In this document: in pieces, positions 25,652 to 33,503 of the stretch | Layout: the number at the start of each line of letters is the position of its first letter | How positions within the stretch are numbered: position 1 is the first letter of the stretch | Assembly: GCA_030533415.1 (NCBI GenBank) | Contig: JAUNJE010000001.1 | Location: 1-64,000 of the forward strand | DNA: 64,000 bases | Direction: 5' to 3' | From: Eubacteriales bacterium | GTDB taxonomy: Bacteria; Bacillota; Clostridia; Oscillospirales; Oscillospiraceae | Translations under genes and position numbers: made by a program | The notes under the pieces: generated by a model | What the model saw: the letters and a program-made list of their open reading frames with translations, nothing else | What the model was told of the DNA's origin: nothing | Database searches by the model: none

Positions 25652-26325
25652 ACTTCCACCTCCGACCGTTGACCGCTTCTGAAGGCGGAACTGCCCGCCA
25701 GGTTGCGAAGGAGTATTTTCCGAGCGGTCTTGTATTCCGCACCAATGAAGCCCAGCCGCAGGAGAAAGCAGCGGAAGGCATATTTCTCATTGTCCGTGGG
25801 CTTTTCCGTTGCGCTGACACGCTTCTGATTCCGTGCCATTTCGCACAGCTTGCAGATGAAGGTATCGTAGGCGTTCATATCGTCCGGGGTTGGCGTTGCC
25901 GGGAACCAGGGGAAGGAAACCTTCGTGTCCGTAATCTCCAGCGGCAGGGCATCCACGCCGAGGGCTTTCTTGATAAGACCGCCCTTGGCGGTGATGAGCG
26001 CCTTGAGGTTTTCCAGATTGCTGTCGGTGAACAGGCTCCTCGGCATGGAAACGCAGACGGCGCAAGGCTCGTCCTCGTCATCTTCGGTGTGGCTCTGGTC
26101 GATGTCAAAGCCCTCATCGTAAATGTGCTGCAAGAGCCGCTCAATGACCTCGCTGTCGGCGCGGTCGTCAAAGGACAGGCTGCCGTTTCGGTCAACGGTG
26201 AAGTAATCCACCTCGTAGTTGAAGGTGGGTGCTCCGCAGTACTTTGCTGGAACGCCGAGCCAGTCGGAGATGGTCTTAACCAGCCGCTTGCGCTCCGCAC
26301 CCTGGGCGTTGATTGTGATCGTCAT
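25642..26325 (-). CDS. Virulence-related protein family, accessory phage protein
   Basis: A 227-residue protein. Its N-terminal half (RKRLVKTISDWLGVPAKYCGAPTFNYEVDYFTVDRNGSLSF) resembles proteins often labelled 'virulence-related' in Gram-positive mobile elements; biochemistry is unknown. The C-terminal 45 residues (KYAFRCFLLRLGFIGAEYKTARKILL...SAFRSGQ) match the C-terminus of the amidoligase 1 kb downstream, suggesting a common partner or targeting module. RBS GGGAGGTCACGAAA. The third intergenic element lies directly upstream. Confidence 0.7.
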   Translation of the reverse strand: MTITINAQGAERKRLVKTISDWLGVPAKYCGAPTFNYEVDYFTVDRNGSLSFDDRADSEVIERLLQHIYDEGFDIDQSHTEDDEDEPCAVCVSMPRSLFTDSNLENLKALITAKGGLIKKALGVDALPLEITDTKVSFPWFPATPTPDDMNAYDTFICKLCEMARNQKRVSATEKPTDNEKYAFRCFLLRLGFIGAEYKTARKILLRNLAGSSAFRSGQRSEVEVCE

Positions 26326-26350
26326 TTTCGTGACCTCCCTTGTTTTTTGG

Positions 26351-26455
26351 TAGTCACATATTAGCGTCAGGTTCGGTATTTATCCAGCTATATCTGCACA
26401 TTTCCGGTGTAGATTATGTCGGGTCATTCTCGGCGCATAACTGTGCATACCACAC
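26351..26455 (-). repeat. Intergenic element, copy 3 of 3
   Basis: The most diverged copy. Minus strand keeps ATGCACAGTTATGCG (for TACACAGTTTCCG), GAATGAC, CTGGATAAAT and GCTAATATGTGACTACC. It overlaps the last 13 codons of the Dcm gene and ends about 25 bases before the start at 26325. Confidence 0.6.
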
Positions 26456-28516
26456 GATCCCGCAGAGCACGAACCATACACACGGAAGCGCCACGCCGTT
26501 GCCCCACATCTTATATTCCGCACTGTCGGAATACGGATCTTTCAGCCACTTGGCGACCTGCTTGTCGGACTTCATTTTGCACCCGGTCACTTCGGAATAG
26601 GTCTTGAACACCTTGTGCCAGAAGTACATTTCCTCATCGGCCGGTTTTTCCGTACCGAGGGCGGCGCACCAGTTGTCCGGGAAGCCCTGCAGCCGTGCGC
26701 ATTCGGTGGGTGTCAGCCGTCTGACGGTGTATCCGTGTCCCATACAGACAGCATTTGGGTCTTTGTAATCCCTCGCCATGATGGTGGGAGATGTGTCCTC
26801 TTCAACCTGTGTGAAGCTGCCGGTGGTCATGGCATATACGGCATGGCGGTCTACGGTATTGAGCGTGAAAGAAACATCCTCATTGATGCCGTCGCCCTGG
26901 GGGCCGTTCTTGTCCTCTCGACCAATCATGGAGCCTTGCAGCACAAAGGTCTGCTGCTTCGTTCCGGCATTTGCGCACACCACAGCGGAATGATCGCCCA
27001 GGTCGCGCACCTCATCACGCTGATTCTGCGTGAAAGCGACAACGGCAATGCCACCCTGATTGCAGGAGGGGTTGCCGCCATTTCCGTCAAGCGTCCGTGC
27101 GGTTTCCGCTTCGTAGATGCCGCTGTGAGGATTGTCCGACTTCATGGCATTGGAGTTCTTGGAGCAGATGCCGAAGGGCTGAAGGACGCAGGTGAAATTG
27201 TCCTTGTCCGGCATTCGCTGATTCCCACCGGCATTCTGCTTGGTGAGCGTGGGTGAAACCTGCCCGCCGTCCCAGCCGCAAGGCGCGAACAGCGTCTGGT
27301 CGTTGTTGCAGGACAGGGTTGCGGACTTGTTTTCCTGAATGAGCGGTCCCTTACCGCCGCCTTCGCAGCCTGAGCGGATTTTCATCGTGTACGGCGCATC
27401 ATCCGAAACCACAAACGGCTGATTGTTGCCGCCCATTCCGTAGGTGGAACTGACGGTAGGCGCGACATCCAAGGGGCCGGTGTATCTCGTGTCCTGCGAG
27501 TGGTTTTCATAGACCGCCGCAGGCACCGTTCCGGCACGGAGTGTGGGCGAGCATTCTTCCTCATAGCCGATGGTACGGCTCTTGGCGGAATGTTCAGTGC
27601 AGAAGCCTGCTGACTCCATGACGCAGGGCGGGTGGTGCGCTTCGGCACGGAGCGTGGAAGTGACATCTGCGGTAACATCCATGCGACCGCCGCCCTGGTC
27701 GTTCAGCACGATGCCGTTGCGACCGGTACTCATTCCGCAGTTCACGCCGAGGGTAGCGGAGGTATCCTCCGTCAGACTGCCGTTGTAGCCGTCAAAGCCT
27801 GCCGCTCCAGTGCAAGGCGTAAAACCTCCGGCAGCTCTTTGCCACGAGCGGAAGCCCTCCGCAGAATACCCAGACAAGCCTTCTGACTCAAATAGTATTT
27901 TTCCGGCACTTCCGCCTGCAAGATCTGCGACAAGGTAGATGCGGCGTCTTCGCTGGGGAACTCCCCAATATTGCGCATCAAGAGTTCGGTACGCAACGCT
28001 CCATCCGTCTCCCATGTAAAGGTCGGCGTAGGGCCATCGCTCTTTTTCAGGCATAGGCACCTGGGCATTCGGCTCGGCGATGCCGATGACCGCTTCGAGG
28101 ACGGCTTTGAAGTCTTGGCCTTTATTTGAACTGAATGCGCCGGGGACATTCTCCCAGCATATCCATCTTGGGTATTTACCATTGGTGGCACACCTCATTT
28201 CTTTGATAATGCGGACGGCTTCGTAGAAAAGGATGGAACGGGAACCGTCCAGACCGTCCCTTCGACCGGCAATGCTCATGTCCTGGCACGGGCTGCCGAA
28301 GGTGATAATGTCCACGGGTTCGATCCTGCCGCCGTCCATAGCGGAGATGTTCCCATAGTGCTTCATAAAAGGCAGACGCTTGGTGGTCACCCGAATGGGA
28401 AACGGCTCGATCTCCGATGCCCACACGGGAGTTATGCCCGCAAGCAGCCCGCCTAAAGGAAAGCCCCCGGAGCCGTCAAACAGACTTCCGAGGGTCAAAG
28501 GCTTTTCAGTTGTCAT
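26414..28516 (-). CDS. DNA (cytosine-5) methyltransferase with internal repeat array
   Basis: A 700-residue C5-methyltransferase. Motif I is LGSLFDGSGGFPLGG, motif IV FGSPCQDMS with the catalytic Cys near residue 77, motif VI CWENVPGAFSSN, motif VIII region VPQRRRRIYLVAD. Motif IX/X elements (RLTPTECARLQGFPDNW, MWGNGVALPCVWFV) come only after about 390 residues. That stretch holds nine degenerate units of the form S-x-T-L (SATLGVNC, SPTLRAGT, APTVSSTY, SPTLTKQN, SPTIMARD and others). The repeats occupy the place of the target recognition domain. It probably protects phage DNA from host restriction. Start ATG 28516; overlaps the upstream gene by four bases. Confidence 0.88.
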   Translation of the reverse strand: MTTEKPLTLGSLFDGSGGFPLGGLLAGITPVWASEIEPFPIRVTTKRLPFMKHYGNISAMDGGRIEPVDIITFGSPCQDMSIAGRRDGLDGSRSILFYEAVRIIKEMRCATNGKYPRWICWENVPGAFSSNKGQDFKAVLEAVIGIAEPNAQVPMPEKERWPYADLYMGDGWSVAYRTLDAQYWGVPQRRRRIYLVADLAGGSAGKILFESEGLSGYSAEGFRSWQRAAGGFTPCTGAAGFDGYNGSLTEDTSATLGVNCGMSTGRNGIVLNDQGGGRMDVTADVTSTLRAEAHHPPCVMESAGFCTEHSAKSRTIGYEEECSPTLRAGTVPAAVYENHSQDTRYTGPLDVAPTVSSTYGMGGNNQPFVVSDDAPYTMKIRSGCEGGGKGPLIQENKSATLSCNNDQTLFAPCGWDGGQVSPTLTKQNAGGNQRMPDKDNFTCVLQPFGICSKNSNAMKSDNPHSGIYEAETARTLDGNGGNPSCNQGGIAVVAFTQNQRDEVRDLGDHSAVVCANAGTKQQTFVLQGSMIGREDKNGPQGDGINEDVSFTLNTVDRHAVYAMTTGSFTQVEEDTSPTIMARDYKDPNAVCMGHGYTVRRLTPTECARLQGFPDNWCAALGTEKPADEEMYFWHKVFKTYSEVTGCKMKSDKQVAKWLKDPYSDSAEYKMWGNGVALPCVWFVLCGIVWYAQLCAENDPT

Positions 28517-29322
28517 CTGGATGCCTCCAATCGTTCTCTCAGCGCGGTGTAAAAATCCCTGCTTCGGATTGACTTTCCGGCAGCAGTCCACTCGCACTCC
28601 AACAAAAAACGAACCTCCAAATCCTCCACGCTGTAGTCGGCACGGAAGTTTCGCCAGGTTCGTTTATCCCATGTTTTAAGTTGCTCCCAGAGTTCCGGGA
28701 AGTGCTGATGCAACTCCCGCAGTTCCGTCAACGATTGCAACGGACAGCACCAGCAGGACACGCGCTTGAAATGCTCGTACAGGCCATCCCAATCGTACCC
28801 GTGTTCGTAGCAGTACCGTAAGCAGTCGCGTTCCGTCCAGCCCCAATCCACCAACGGGTGTCGGTGGTTTGGATTCTGATTATTCGCTCGTTCCAGACGA
28901 TATTGCTCATCGGCGGCAATGCCGACATATTCAATGACCTCATGCTGTTTTCGCAGTTCTCGCAGAAAACGCTCACGCGGCATCGCCTTGAGCCGTGTGG
29001 TACACCACCGCTGCCGAGGACCCGGCCAGCCGTAGCCGTTCATCTGTGCACCGTATTGCCGGACAACCGGTGAATCCGTACCACGCCGTACAGGAACATC
29101 AAACATGAGTTCCTCATAGCTGTGTTCGGCTTTCACCACCGTGATTTTTCGACCGATGTCCTTTTCCACTTTTGCGATGTGGTCGTACATGGCGGGAAAT
29201 TCAAGTCCTGTATCACAGAAAAGAATACAGTCAATTTTCATACCGCGCTCCAGCATACCAAGGAGCATGGCAGTCGAGTCCTTGCCACCGGAAAAGGAAA
29301 CAAGGTGATACTGCCCTTTCAT
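28513..29322 (-). CDS. PAPS reductase/DndC-like PP-loop protein
   Basis: A 269-residue protein with the PP-loop SFSGGKDSTAMLLG at residues 10-23, then CILFCDTGLEFPAMYDHI, RWCTTRLKAMPRERFL and the C-terminal CWCCPLQSLTEL cysteine cluster. The fold activates substrates by adenylation or sulfur transfer. The family covers PAPS reductases and DndC of DNA phosphorothioation; phage copies are of unknown function and often sit with methylases. It is sandwiched between two methyltransferase genes, favouring a DNA-modification role over sulfate assimilation. ATG 29322 chosen for GGAGGTGTGAGC spacing. Confidence 0.8.
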   Translation of the reverse strand: MKGQYHLVSFSGGKDSTAMLLGMLERGMKIDCILFCDTGLEFPAMYDHIAKVEKDIGRKITVVKAEHSYEELMFDVPVRRGTDSPVVRQYGAQMNGYGWPGPRQRWCTTRLKAMPRERFLRELRKQHEVIEYVGIAADEQYRLERANNQNPNHRHPLVDWGWTERDCLRYCYEHGYDWDGLYEHFKRVSCWCCPLQSLTELRELHQHFPELWEQLKTWDKRTWRNFRADYSVEDLEVRFLLECEWTAAGKSIRSRDFYTALRERLEASR

Positions 29323-29324
29323 GC

Positions 29325-30569
29325 TCACACCTCCGCTGCGGTATTTGCTATCTCGCTGTACTTGTATTCCTTGCCGTCACGCAGAACGCTGACCTTTTCA
29401 TCCGTGCCGATCTGCTCGATGTATCTGCGGACAATGACATCGCAGAACTTCTCGTCCAGTTCGATGGTGCAGCAGATGCGGTCGGTCTGCTCACAGGCAA
29501 TAAGCGTGGAGCCGGAGCCACCAAAGGGGTCAAGTACCACGGAGTTTGCCATAGAGCTGTTCTGGATGGGATAGGCCAGAAGCGGAACAGGTTTCATGGT
29601 GGGGTGGTCTCCGTTTTTCTTGGGCTTGTCGAACTCCCAGATGGTGGACTCCTTGCGTCCGGTGTACCACTGGTGCTTGCCTTTCTTCTTCCAACCATAA
29701 AGGCACGGCTCATGCTGCCATTGGTACGGGGAGCGTCCCAGCACCAGGGACTGCTTCTTCCAGATACAGCAGCCGGAGAGATAAAACCCTGCGGCGTCAA
29801 ACGCCTTGCGGAAATTCAGCCCCTCGGTGTCAGCGTGGAACACATAGATGGAGGCATCGTCCGCCATGACCTTCTCCATATTGGAAAAGGCATCGAAGAT
29901 GAAGTTGAAAAACTTCTCCGATGCCATGTTGTCATTCTTGATTTTTCCGGCACTGCCCTCGTAGTTCACATTGTAGGGCGGGTCGGTGACAACGAGGTTT
30001 GCCTTGCGCCCGTCCATGAGGGCAGTGTAGGTTTCCTCGCAGGTAGCGTCGCCGCAGATGAGCCGATGCCGTCCCAGCGTCCAGACATCGCCGGACTTCG
30101 TGAAGGTTGGCTTTTGCAGCTCGGCATCCACATCGAAATCATCCTCTTTGGCTTCAATGCCATCGTCAAACAGCTTCGACAGCTCCTTCTCGTCAAAGCC
30201 GGTGAGTAGCGGGTCAAAGTCTGCCGCCTGCAGGGACTCGATCTCCACACGCAGAAGCTCCTCATCCCAGCCTGCGTCCATCGCCATGCGGTTGTCGGCA
30301 ATGATGTAGGCTTTTTTCTGGGCTTCGGTGAGATGGTCGGCGAAGACGCACGGCACCTCAGTGATGCCTTCCTCCTTGGCGGCAAGAATACGACCGTGAC
30401 CGGCAATGACGCCATAGTCACGGTCGATAATGACGGGATTGATGAATCCGAACTCTCGCAGCGAGGAGCGGAGCTTGTTGATCTGCTCCGGCGAATGGGT
30501 ACGAGCGTTATTTACATACGGCACCAGCTTTGTAACGGGGATGAGCTGCATCTCGGTCGTTGTTTTCAT
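29325..30569 (-). CDS. ParB-domain DNA N6-adenine/N4-cytosine methyltransferase
   Basis: A 414-residue fusion. Residues 1-110 form a ParB/Srx-like nuclease domain (LIPVTKLVPYVNNARTHSPEQINKLRSSLREFGFINPVIIDRDYGVIAGHGRILAA). The rest is a type II methyltransferase with VTDPPYNVNYEG (catalytic DPPY) and DPFGGSGSTLIACE (SAM-binding FxGxG). This domain order places it in the class often seen in phages of Gram-positives. Likely role: modifying phage DNA at a specific site to escape restriction. It is downstream of metK, overlapping it by TGATG, so SAM supply and use are co-expressed. Confidence 0.88.
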   Translation of the reverse strand: MKTTTEMQLIPVTKLVPYVNNARTHSPEQINKLRSSLREFGFINPVIIDRDYGVIAGHGRILAAKEEGITEVPCVFADHLTEAQKKAYIIADNRMAMDAGWDEELLRVEIESLQAADFDPLLTGFDEKELSKLFDDGIEAKEDDFDVDAELQKPTFTKSGDVWTLGRHRLICGDATCEETYTALMDGRKANLVVTDPPYNVNYEGSAGKIKNDNMASEKFFNFIFDAFSNMEKVMADDASIYVFHADTEGLNFRKAFDAAGFYLSGCCIWKKQSLVLGRSPYQWQHEPCLYGWKKKGKHQWYTGRKESTIWEFDKPKKNGDHPTMKPVPLLAYPIQNSSMANSVVLDPFGGSGSTLIACEQTDRICCTIELDEKFCDVIVRRYIEQIGTDEKVSVLRDGKEYKYSEIANTAAEV

Positions 30570-31351
30570 CAGACCAGCCCCCATTCCGCAAACTTCTCGA
30601 AGCCGCCGAGGTCGGAGATATACTTTCGAGCAATTTCGACAATCTCCGCATACGGCCTGCCATCCACGGTATCGTCACCGATGGCGCAGCAGAGCGTCAC
30701 TGGCTTGCCGGTCTCCTGTGCTTTGAGGAAAGCATAGATATTGACGGACACATCCGCTTTGGAGAGGTCTTTGCCGTGCAGACCGCCGCCGGTCACCGAG
30801 TCGGCCATATCCGAGCCGAGCTTGCGGTTGGTAGCGCCTGTGTCCACATCGGTGCCGCCTGTCCAGTCGCCGAGCGGATTGATTTCCGCATTGGGATACA
30901 GCTTTCGGAGCGCATCTGAAGGCGCATTGCTCTGACAGAGAATGAGCCGGTCGCCGTCCAGAATATGCTTTCCGTCATAGGGATACACGGAGAAAATATC
31001 CCGTGCGATCTGCGAGAGCGTTTTCTGCTCCTCGGTCATGGGCATTCCCTTAAAGATGCCGTTATCGCCGCAGCGGACGCCATTTGCCTGGTTGTCGGCA
31101 AGGTGACCGTCCTGCGGCACTTCTACATAGTCCACGGTAAGATTTCCGGCAATGCGATGAACGGCGGCATTGACATCTGTCTTGTCCAAAGCAACGGAAG
31201 TCTCCGCAATGATGTGGCACACGCCGTGACCGATGAGCACCTCCACGGCAATGCGGGGATTTTCTGCTTTCCTGTATGCCAGGTCAACGAACGCACCGGC
31301 AATTCTGTCCGCCACCTTGTCCGGGTGGCGCGGATTTACTTTTTCAAACAT
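30569..31351 (-). CDS. metK: Short S-adenosylmethionine synthetase
   Basis: A 260-residue protein with HPDKVADRIAGAFVDLA (substrate loop), HGVCHIIAETSVALD, QDGHLADNQANGVRCGDNG and TGGGLHGKDLSKADVS, all SAM synthetase signatures. Cellular MetK is about 390 residues; this compact form lacks much of the central region, as in phage versions. It should join ATP and methionine to SAM, raising supply for the two methyltransferases in the same operon. ATG 31351 is followed directly by the terS gene upstream (stop 31356). Confidence 0.85.
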   Translation of the reverse strand: MFEKVNPRHPDKVADRIAGAFVDLAYRKAENPRIAVEVLIGHGVCHIIAETSVALDKTDVNAAVHRIAGNLTVDYVEVPQDGHLADNQANGVRCGDNGIFKGMPMTEEQKTLSQIARDIFSVYPYDGKHILDGDRLILCQSNAPSDALRKLYPNAEINPLGDWTGGTDVDTGATNRKLGSDMADSVTGGGLHGKDLSKADVSVNIYAFLKAQETGKPVTLCCAIGDDTVDGRPYAEIVEIARKYISDLGGFEKFAEWGLV

Positions 31352-31355
31352 GGTG

Positions 31356-31904
31356 TTACCCCTTTCTCGCACGGAGCAGGCGTTCCATAAGGTCGTCCTG
31401 CGGCGTTGACTCGCCGTATTCCGTGCTGCAGTTTTCTTTTACGATTTGGAATATCTCATTCCAGAGTCGAACCGCCTGGTTCATGTAGTTGATGCCGATG
31501 TTGATAAACGGAGACGGGATCGGCTTTCCCGTGGTGGGGTGCTTGGAGAGGAAACCCATGCGGTTGGTCATTTCCTCGCACTGCACCCAGCGGGCGGAGC
31601 ACATGGCGTAGCGCTCCAAGAGCTGTGGCGACACCTTTGCGGCGCAGCCGATGCCTTTGAGCCATTGCCAGGTCTCCGTGTAAATTTCCTGCGCCTGCAG
31701 GACTCTGCCGTCCCGCTGCTCGGCAGAAAGAAAATCATGGGGCTTTGGCATTTCAACACCCTCGACTTCGGGAATGTCCAGCACTTCAAGTTTTCTGCCG
31801 CCGGGATTACCGTTTTCGGCTTTCTCCTTGACTGCGGATTTCTTCCTTCCCGCACCGGGTCTTGCACCGCCGCGCCCGCCTGTGTTATTCGATTTTGTGG
31901 GCAT
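31356..31904 (-). CDS. terS: Phage terminase small subunit, P27 family
   Basis: A 182-residue protein starting MPTKSNNTGGRGGARPGAGRKK, the basic Gly/Arg-rich N-terminus of P27-type small terminases, then PHDFLSAEQRDGRVLQAQEIYTETWQWLKGIG, SPQLLERYAMCSARWVQCEEM and a C-terminal PSPFINIGINYMNQAVRLWNEIFQIVKEN block. It recognises the packaging site and recruits TerL. GGGAGGTGAACTCGG precedes ATG. The HNH endonuclease needed for cos cleavage in related phages lies upstream, separated by a Fic gene on the opposite strand. Confidence 0.88.
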   Translation of the reverse strand: MPTKSNNTGGRGGARPGAGRKKSAVKEKAENGNPGGRKLEVLDIPEVEGVEMPKPHDFLSAEQRDGRVLQAQEIYTETWQWLKGIGCAAKVSPQLLERYAMCSARWVQCEEMTNRMGFLSKHPTTGKPIPSPFINIGINYMNQAVRLWNEIFQIVKENCSTEYGESTPQDDLMERLLRARKG

Positions 31905-31914
31905 CCGAGTTCAC

Positions 31915-32010
31915 CTCCCTTAATTACCCTTTTGATTTCGCCTTTTTCGCACACGTGACCCCGGGCCGTTGCCCGACTAAAAGGGTCCTGGAGATTCTTA
32001 TCCCCCTACC
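31915..32010 (-). other. Candidate packaging (cos) region upstream of terS
   Basis: GC-rich minus-strand stretch with the dyad CGGGC-AAC-GGCCCG followed by GGGGTCACGTGTGCG, just before terS. Comparable motifs lie between HNH and terS genes in Firmicutes HK97-like phages, where cos is found. No cut site can be assigned from sequence alone. Confidence 0.4.
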
Positions 32011-32069
32011 TTTACTTTTTCTCGGAAGCACCTTTACTTTTTGCTCAAAATCGGTTACAATAAGTAAAG
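32009..32069 (+). promoter_or_regulatory. Fic gene promoter and repeated operator-like motif
   Basis: TTTACT (32034-32039) and TACAAT (32056-32061) are 16 bases apart. ACCTTTACTTTTT occurs twice (32009-32021 and 32031-32043), and the inverted AAGTAAAG at 32062-32069 follows, consistent with autoregulation by the HTH domain of the encoded protein. Confidence 0.55.
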
Positions 32070-32086
32070 CAAGGAGGCGAATATCC

Positions 32087-32998
32087 ATGATCTCATATGA
32101 AGGACTTATACAAAAGCTCGGCGAAAAAGGACTTACAAAGACCTCTCTCGCAGAAGAGCTTGGCATTTCATCCCGAACGATTGCCAAAATCGGTCACGGC
32201 GAAAAAATTGCTGACCGTGTGCTTGAAAAGATCGCTGCGTTTTTGGACTGTAAACCGGAGGAACTGTATCGAAATATTTCGGACAACGCACTGCTGCAAA
32301 CGCTGCGTGATGAAAAGAGCATCCGTATGCCTGGTGGTTTGTACCACGAGCTTCAAATCCGTATGACATACAACTCCAACCACATCGAGGGCAGCAAACT
32401 CAGCGAGGATCAAACCCGACTGATTTTTGAAACGAACACGGTTGATGTCGGAGAAGGAATCCCTGTCGATGACATTATCGAAACGGTCAACCATTTTCGT
32501 GCCATTGATTATGTGATAGACCATGCGGAAGAACCGCTCACCGAGGACATCATCAAGGAGCTGCATCGTATTTTGAAGCAAAGCACGAAAGATTCCACGC
32601 TTGCATGGTTTGCCGTTGGCGATTATAAAAAAAGAGCCAATGTGGTCGGCGGTAAGGAAACCGCAAAGCCAAAGGATGTGCCGGCAAGAATGAAAGCGCT
32701 GTTGCTGCGCTATGAAACTCTTGATTCTGTTTCGATAGAAGATATCATTGAATTCCACTACAACTTTGAGCGTATTCATCCCTTCCAGGATGGCAACGGT
32801 CGAGTTGGTCGGTTGGTAGCACTCAAAGAATGTTTACGATACAGCATTGTTCCGTTCATTATTGAGGATTCCAAAAAGATGTTTTACTACCGTGGTCTCT
32901 CTGAATGGGAAACGGAAAAAGGCTATTTGACCGACACCTGTCTTGATGGACAGGATACTTTCAAAAAGCTGATGTCCATGTTTGATATTCAAGCATAA
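32087..32998 (+). CDS. Fic-domain protein with N-terminal HTH
   Basis: A 303-residue protein. Residues 1-70 form an Xre-like helix-turn-helix (LTKTSLAEELGISSRTIAKIGHGE). The Fic domain carries HPFQDGNGRVGR, the complete catalytic motif for AMP transfer. An inhibitory-helix motif lies upstream (SNHIEGS, matching (S/T)xxxE(G/N)), so activity is probably autoinhibited as in class II Fic proteins. Such fusions act as toxins or as regulators of AMPylation targets. RBS AAGGAGGCG before ATG 32087. It reads against all phage neighbours and sits between HNH and terS, so it is a passenger with its own promoter. Confidence 0.88.
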   Translation: MISYEGLIQKLGEKGLTKTSLAEELGISSRTIAKIGHGEKIADRVLEKIAAFLDCKPEELYRNISDNALLQTLRDEKSIRMPGGLYHELQIRMTYNSNHIEGSKLSEDQTRLIFETNTVDVGEGIPVDDIIETVNHFRAIDYVIDHAEEPLTEDIIKELHRILKQSTKDSTLAWFAVGDYKKRANVVGGKETAKPKDVPARMKALLLRYETLDSVSIEDIIEFHYNFERIHPFQDGNGRVGRLVALKECLRYSIVPFIIEDSKKMFYYRGLSEWETEKGYLTDTCLDGQDTFKKLMSMFDIQA

Positions 32999-33039
32999 TA
33001 TTGTGGATGAGGTCGTCCCTTTTTCCGGGGACGGCCTTT

Positions 33040-33387
33040 TCATCTGTCGCCGAGGTCATGGTGTATCTTCGTGTGGCAGGACTGGCACAGGCTCATAAGG
33101 TTGTCCCTTGCGTGAGTGCCGCCTTTGGAAACGGGCAGGATGTGGTGAACTTCCTGCACCGGAGTCAGCCGCCCTTCCTTAAGACACATCTCACAGAGGG
33201 GATGCTCTGCCGCATAGCGGTCACGGATGCGTTTCCACGCTCTGCCGTATTTGCGGTTGACATCAGAGCTGCGCTCGTATTTGTCGTACCTACGGCGTTC
33301 CTCCACACGGTGCTGTTCGCAGAACTGTCCTTCACAGAGGTTCGGGCAGCCGGGGTGAGAGCAGGGTCGGAGTGGTCGTTTTGGCAT
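33040..33387 (-). CDS. HNH endonuclease, phage packaging type
   Basis: A 115-residue protein with an N-terminal zinc-binding segment (CSHPGCPNLCEGQFCEQH) and a C-terminal HNH nuclease: CEMCLKEGRLTPVQEVHHILPVSKGGTHARDNLMSLCQSCHTKIH. In related cos phages such HNH proteins are needed for terminase cleavage. GGAGGTGAACGA precedes ATG 33387. It stands upstream of terS in transcription order, with the Fic passenger between them. Confidence 0.9.
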   Translation of the reverse strand: MPKRPLRPCSHPGCPNLCEGQFCEQHRVEERRRYDKYERSSDVNRKYGRAWKRIRDRYAAEHPLCEMCLKEGRLTPVQEVHHILPVSKGGTHARDNLMSLCQSCHTKIHHDLGDR

Positions 33388-33410
33388 TCGTTCACCTCCT
33401 TCGGGCATGA

Positions 33411-33443
33411 GAAAAGCCCCACGGGATTGCTCCCATGAGGCTC
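33411..33443 (-). terminator. Terminator-like hairpin upstream of HNH
   Basis: Minus strand: GCCTCATGGGA / TCCCGTGGGGC arms, then TTTTC, about 12 bases before the HNH ribosome binding site. Confidence 0.6.
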
Positions 33444-33503
33444 GTTCCATATTTTCTTCGCATTATAATGATATCATAAAGCGAGGGTGCGTTATAGTGG
33501 CTT

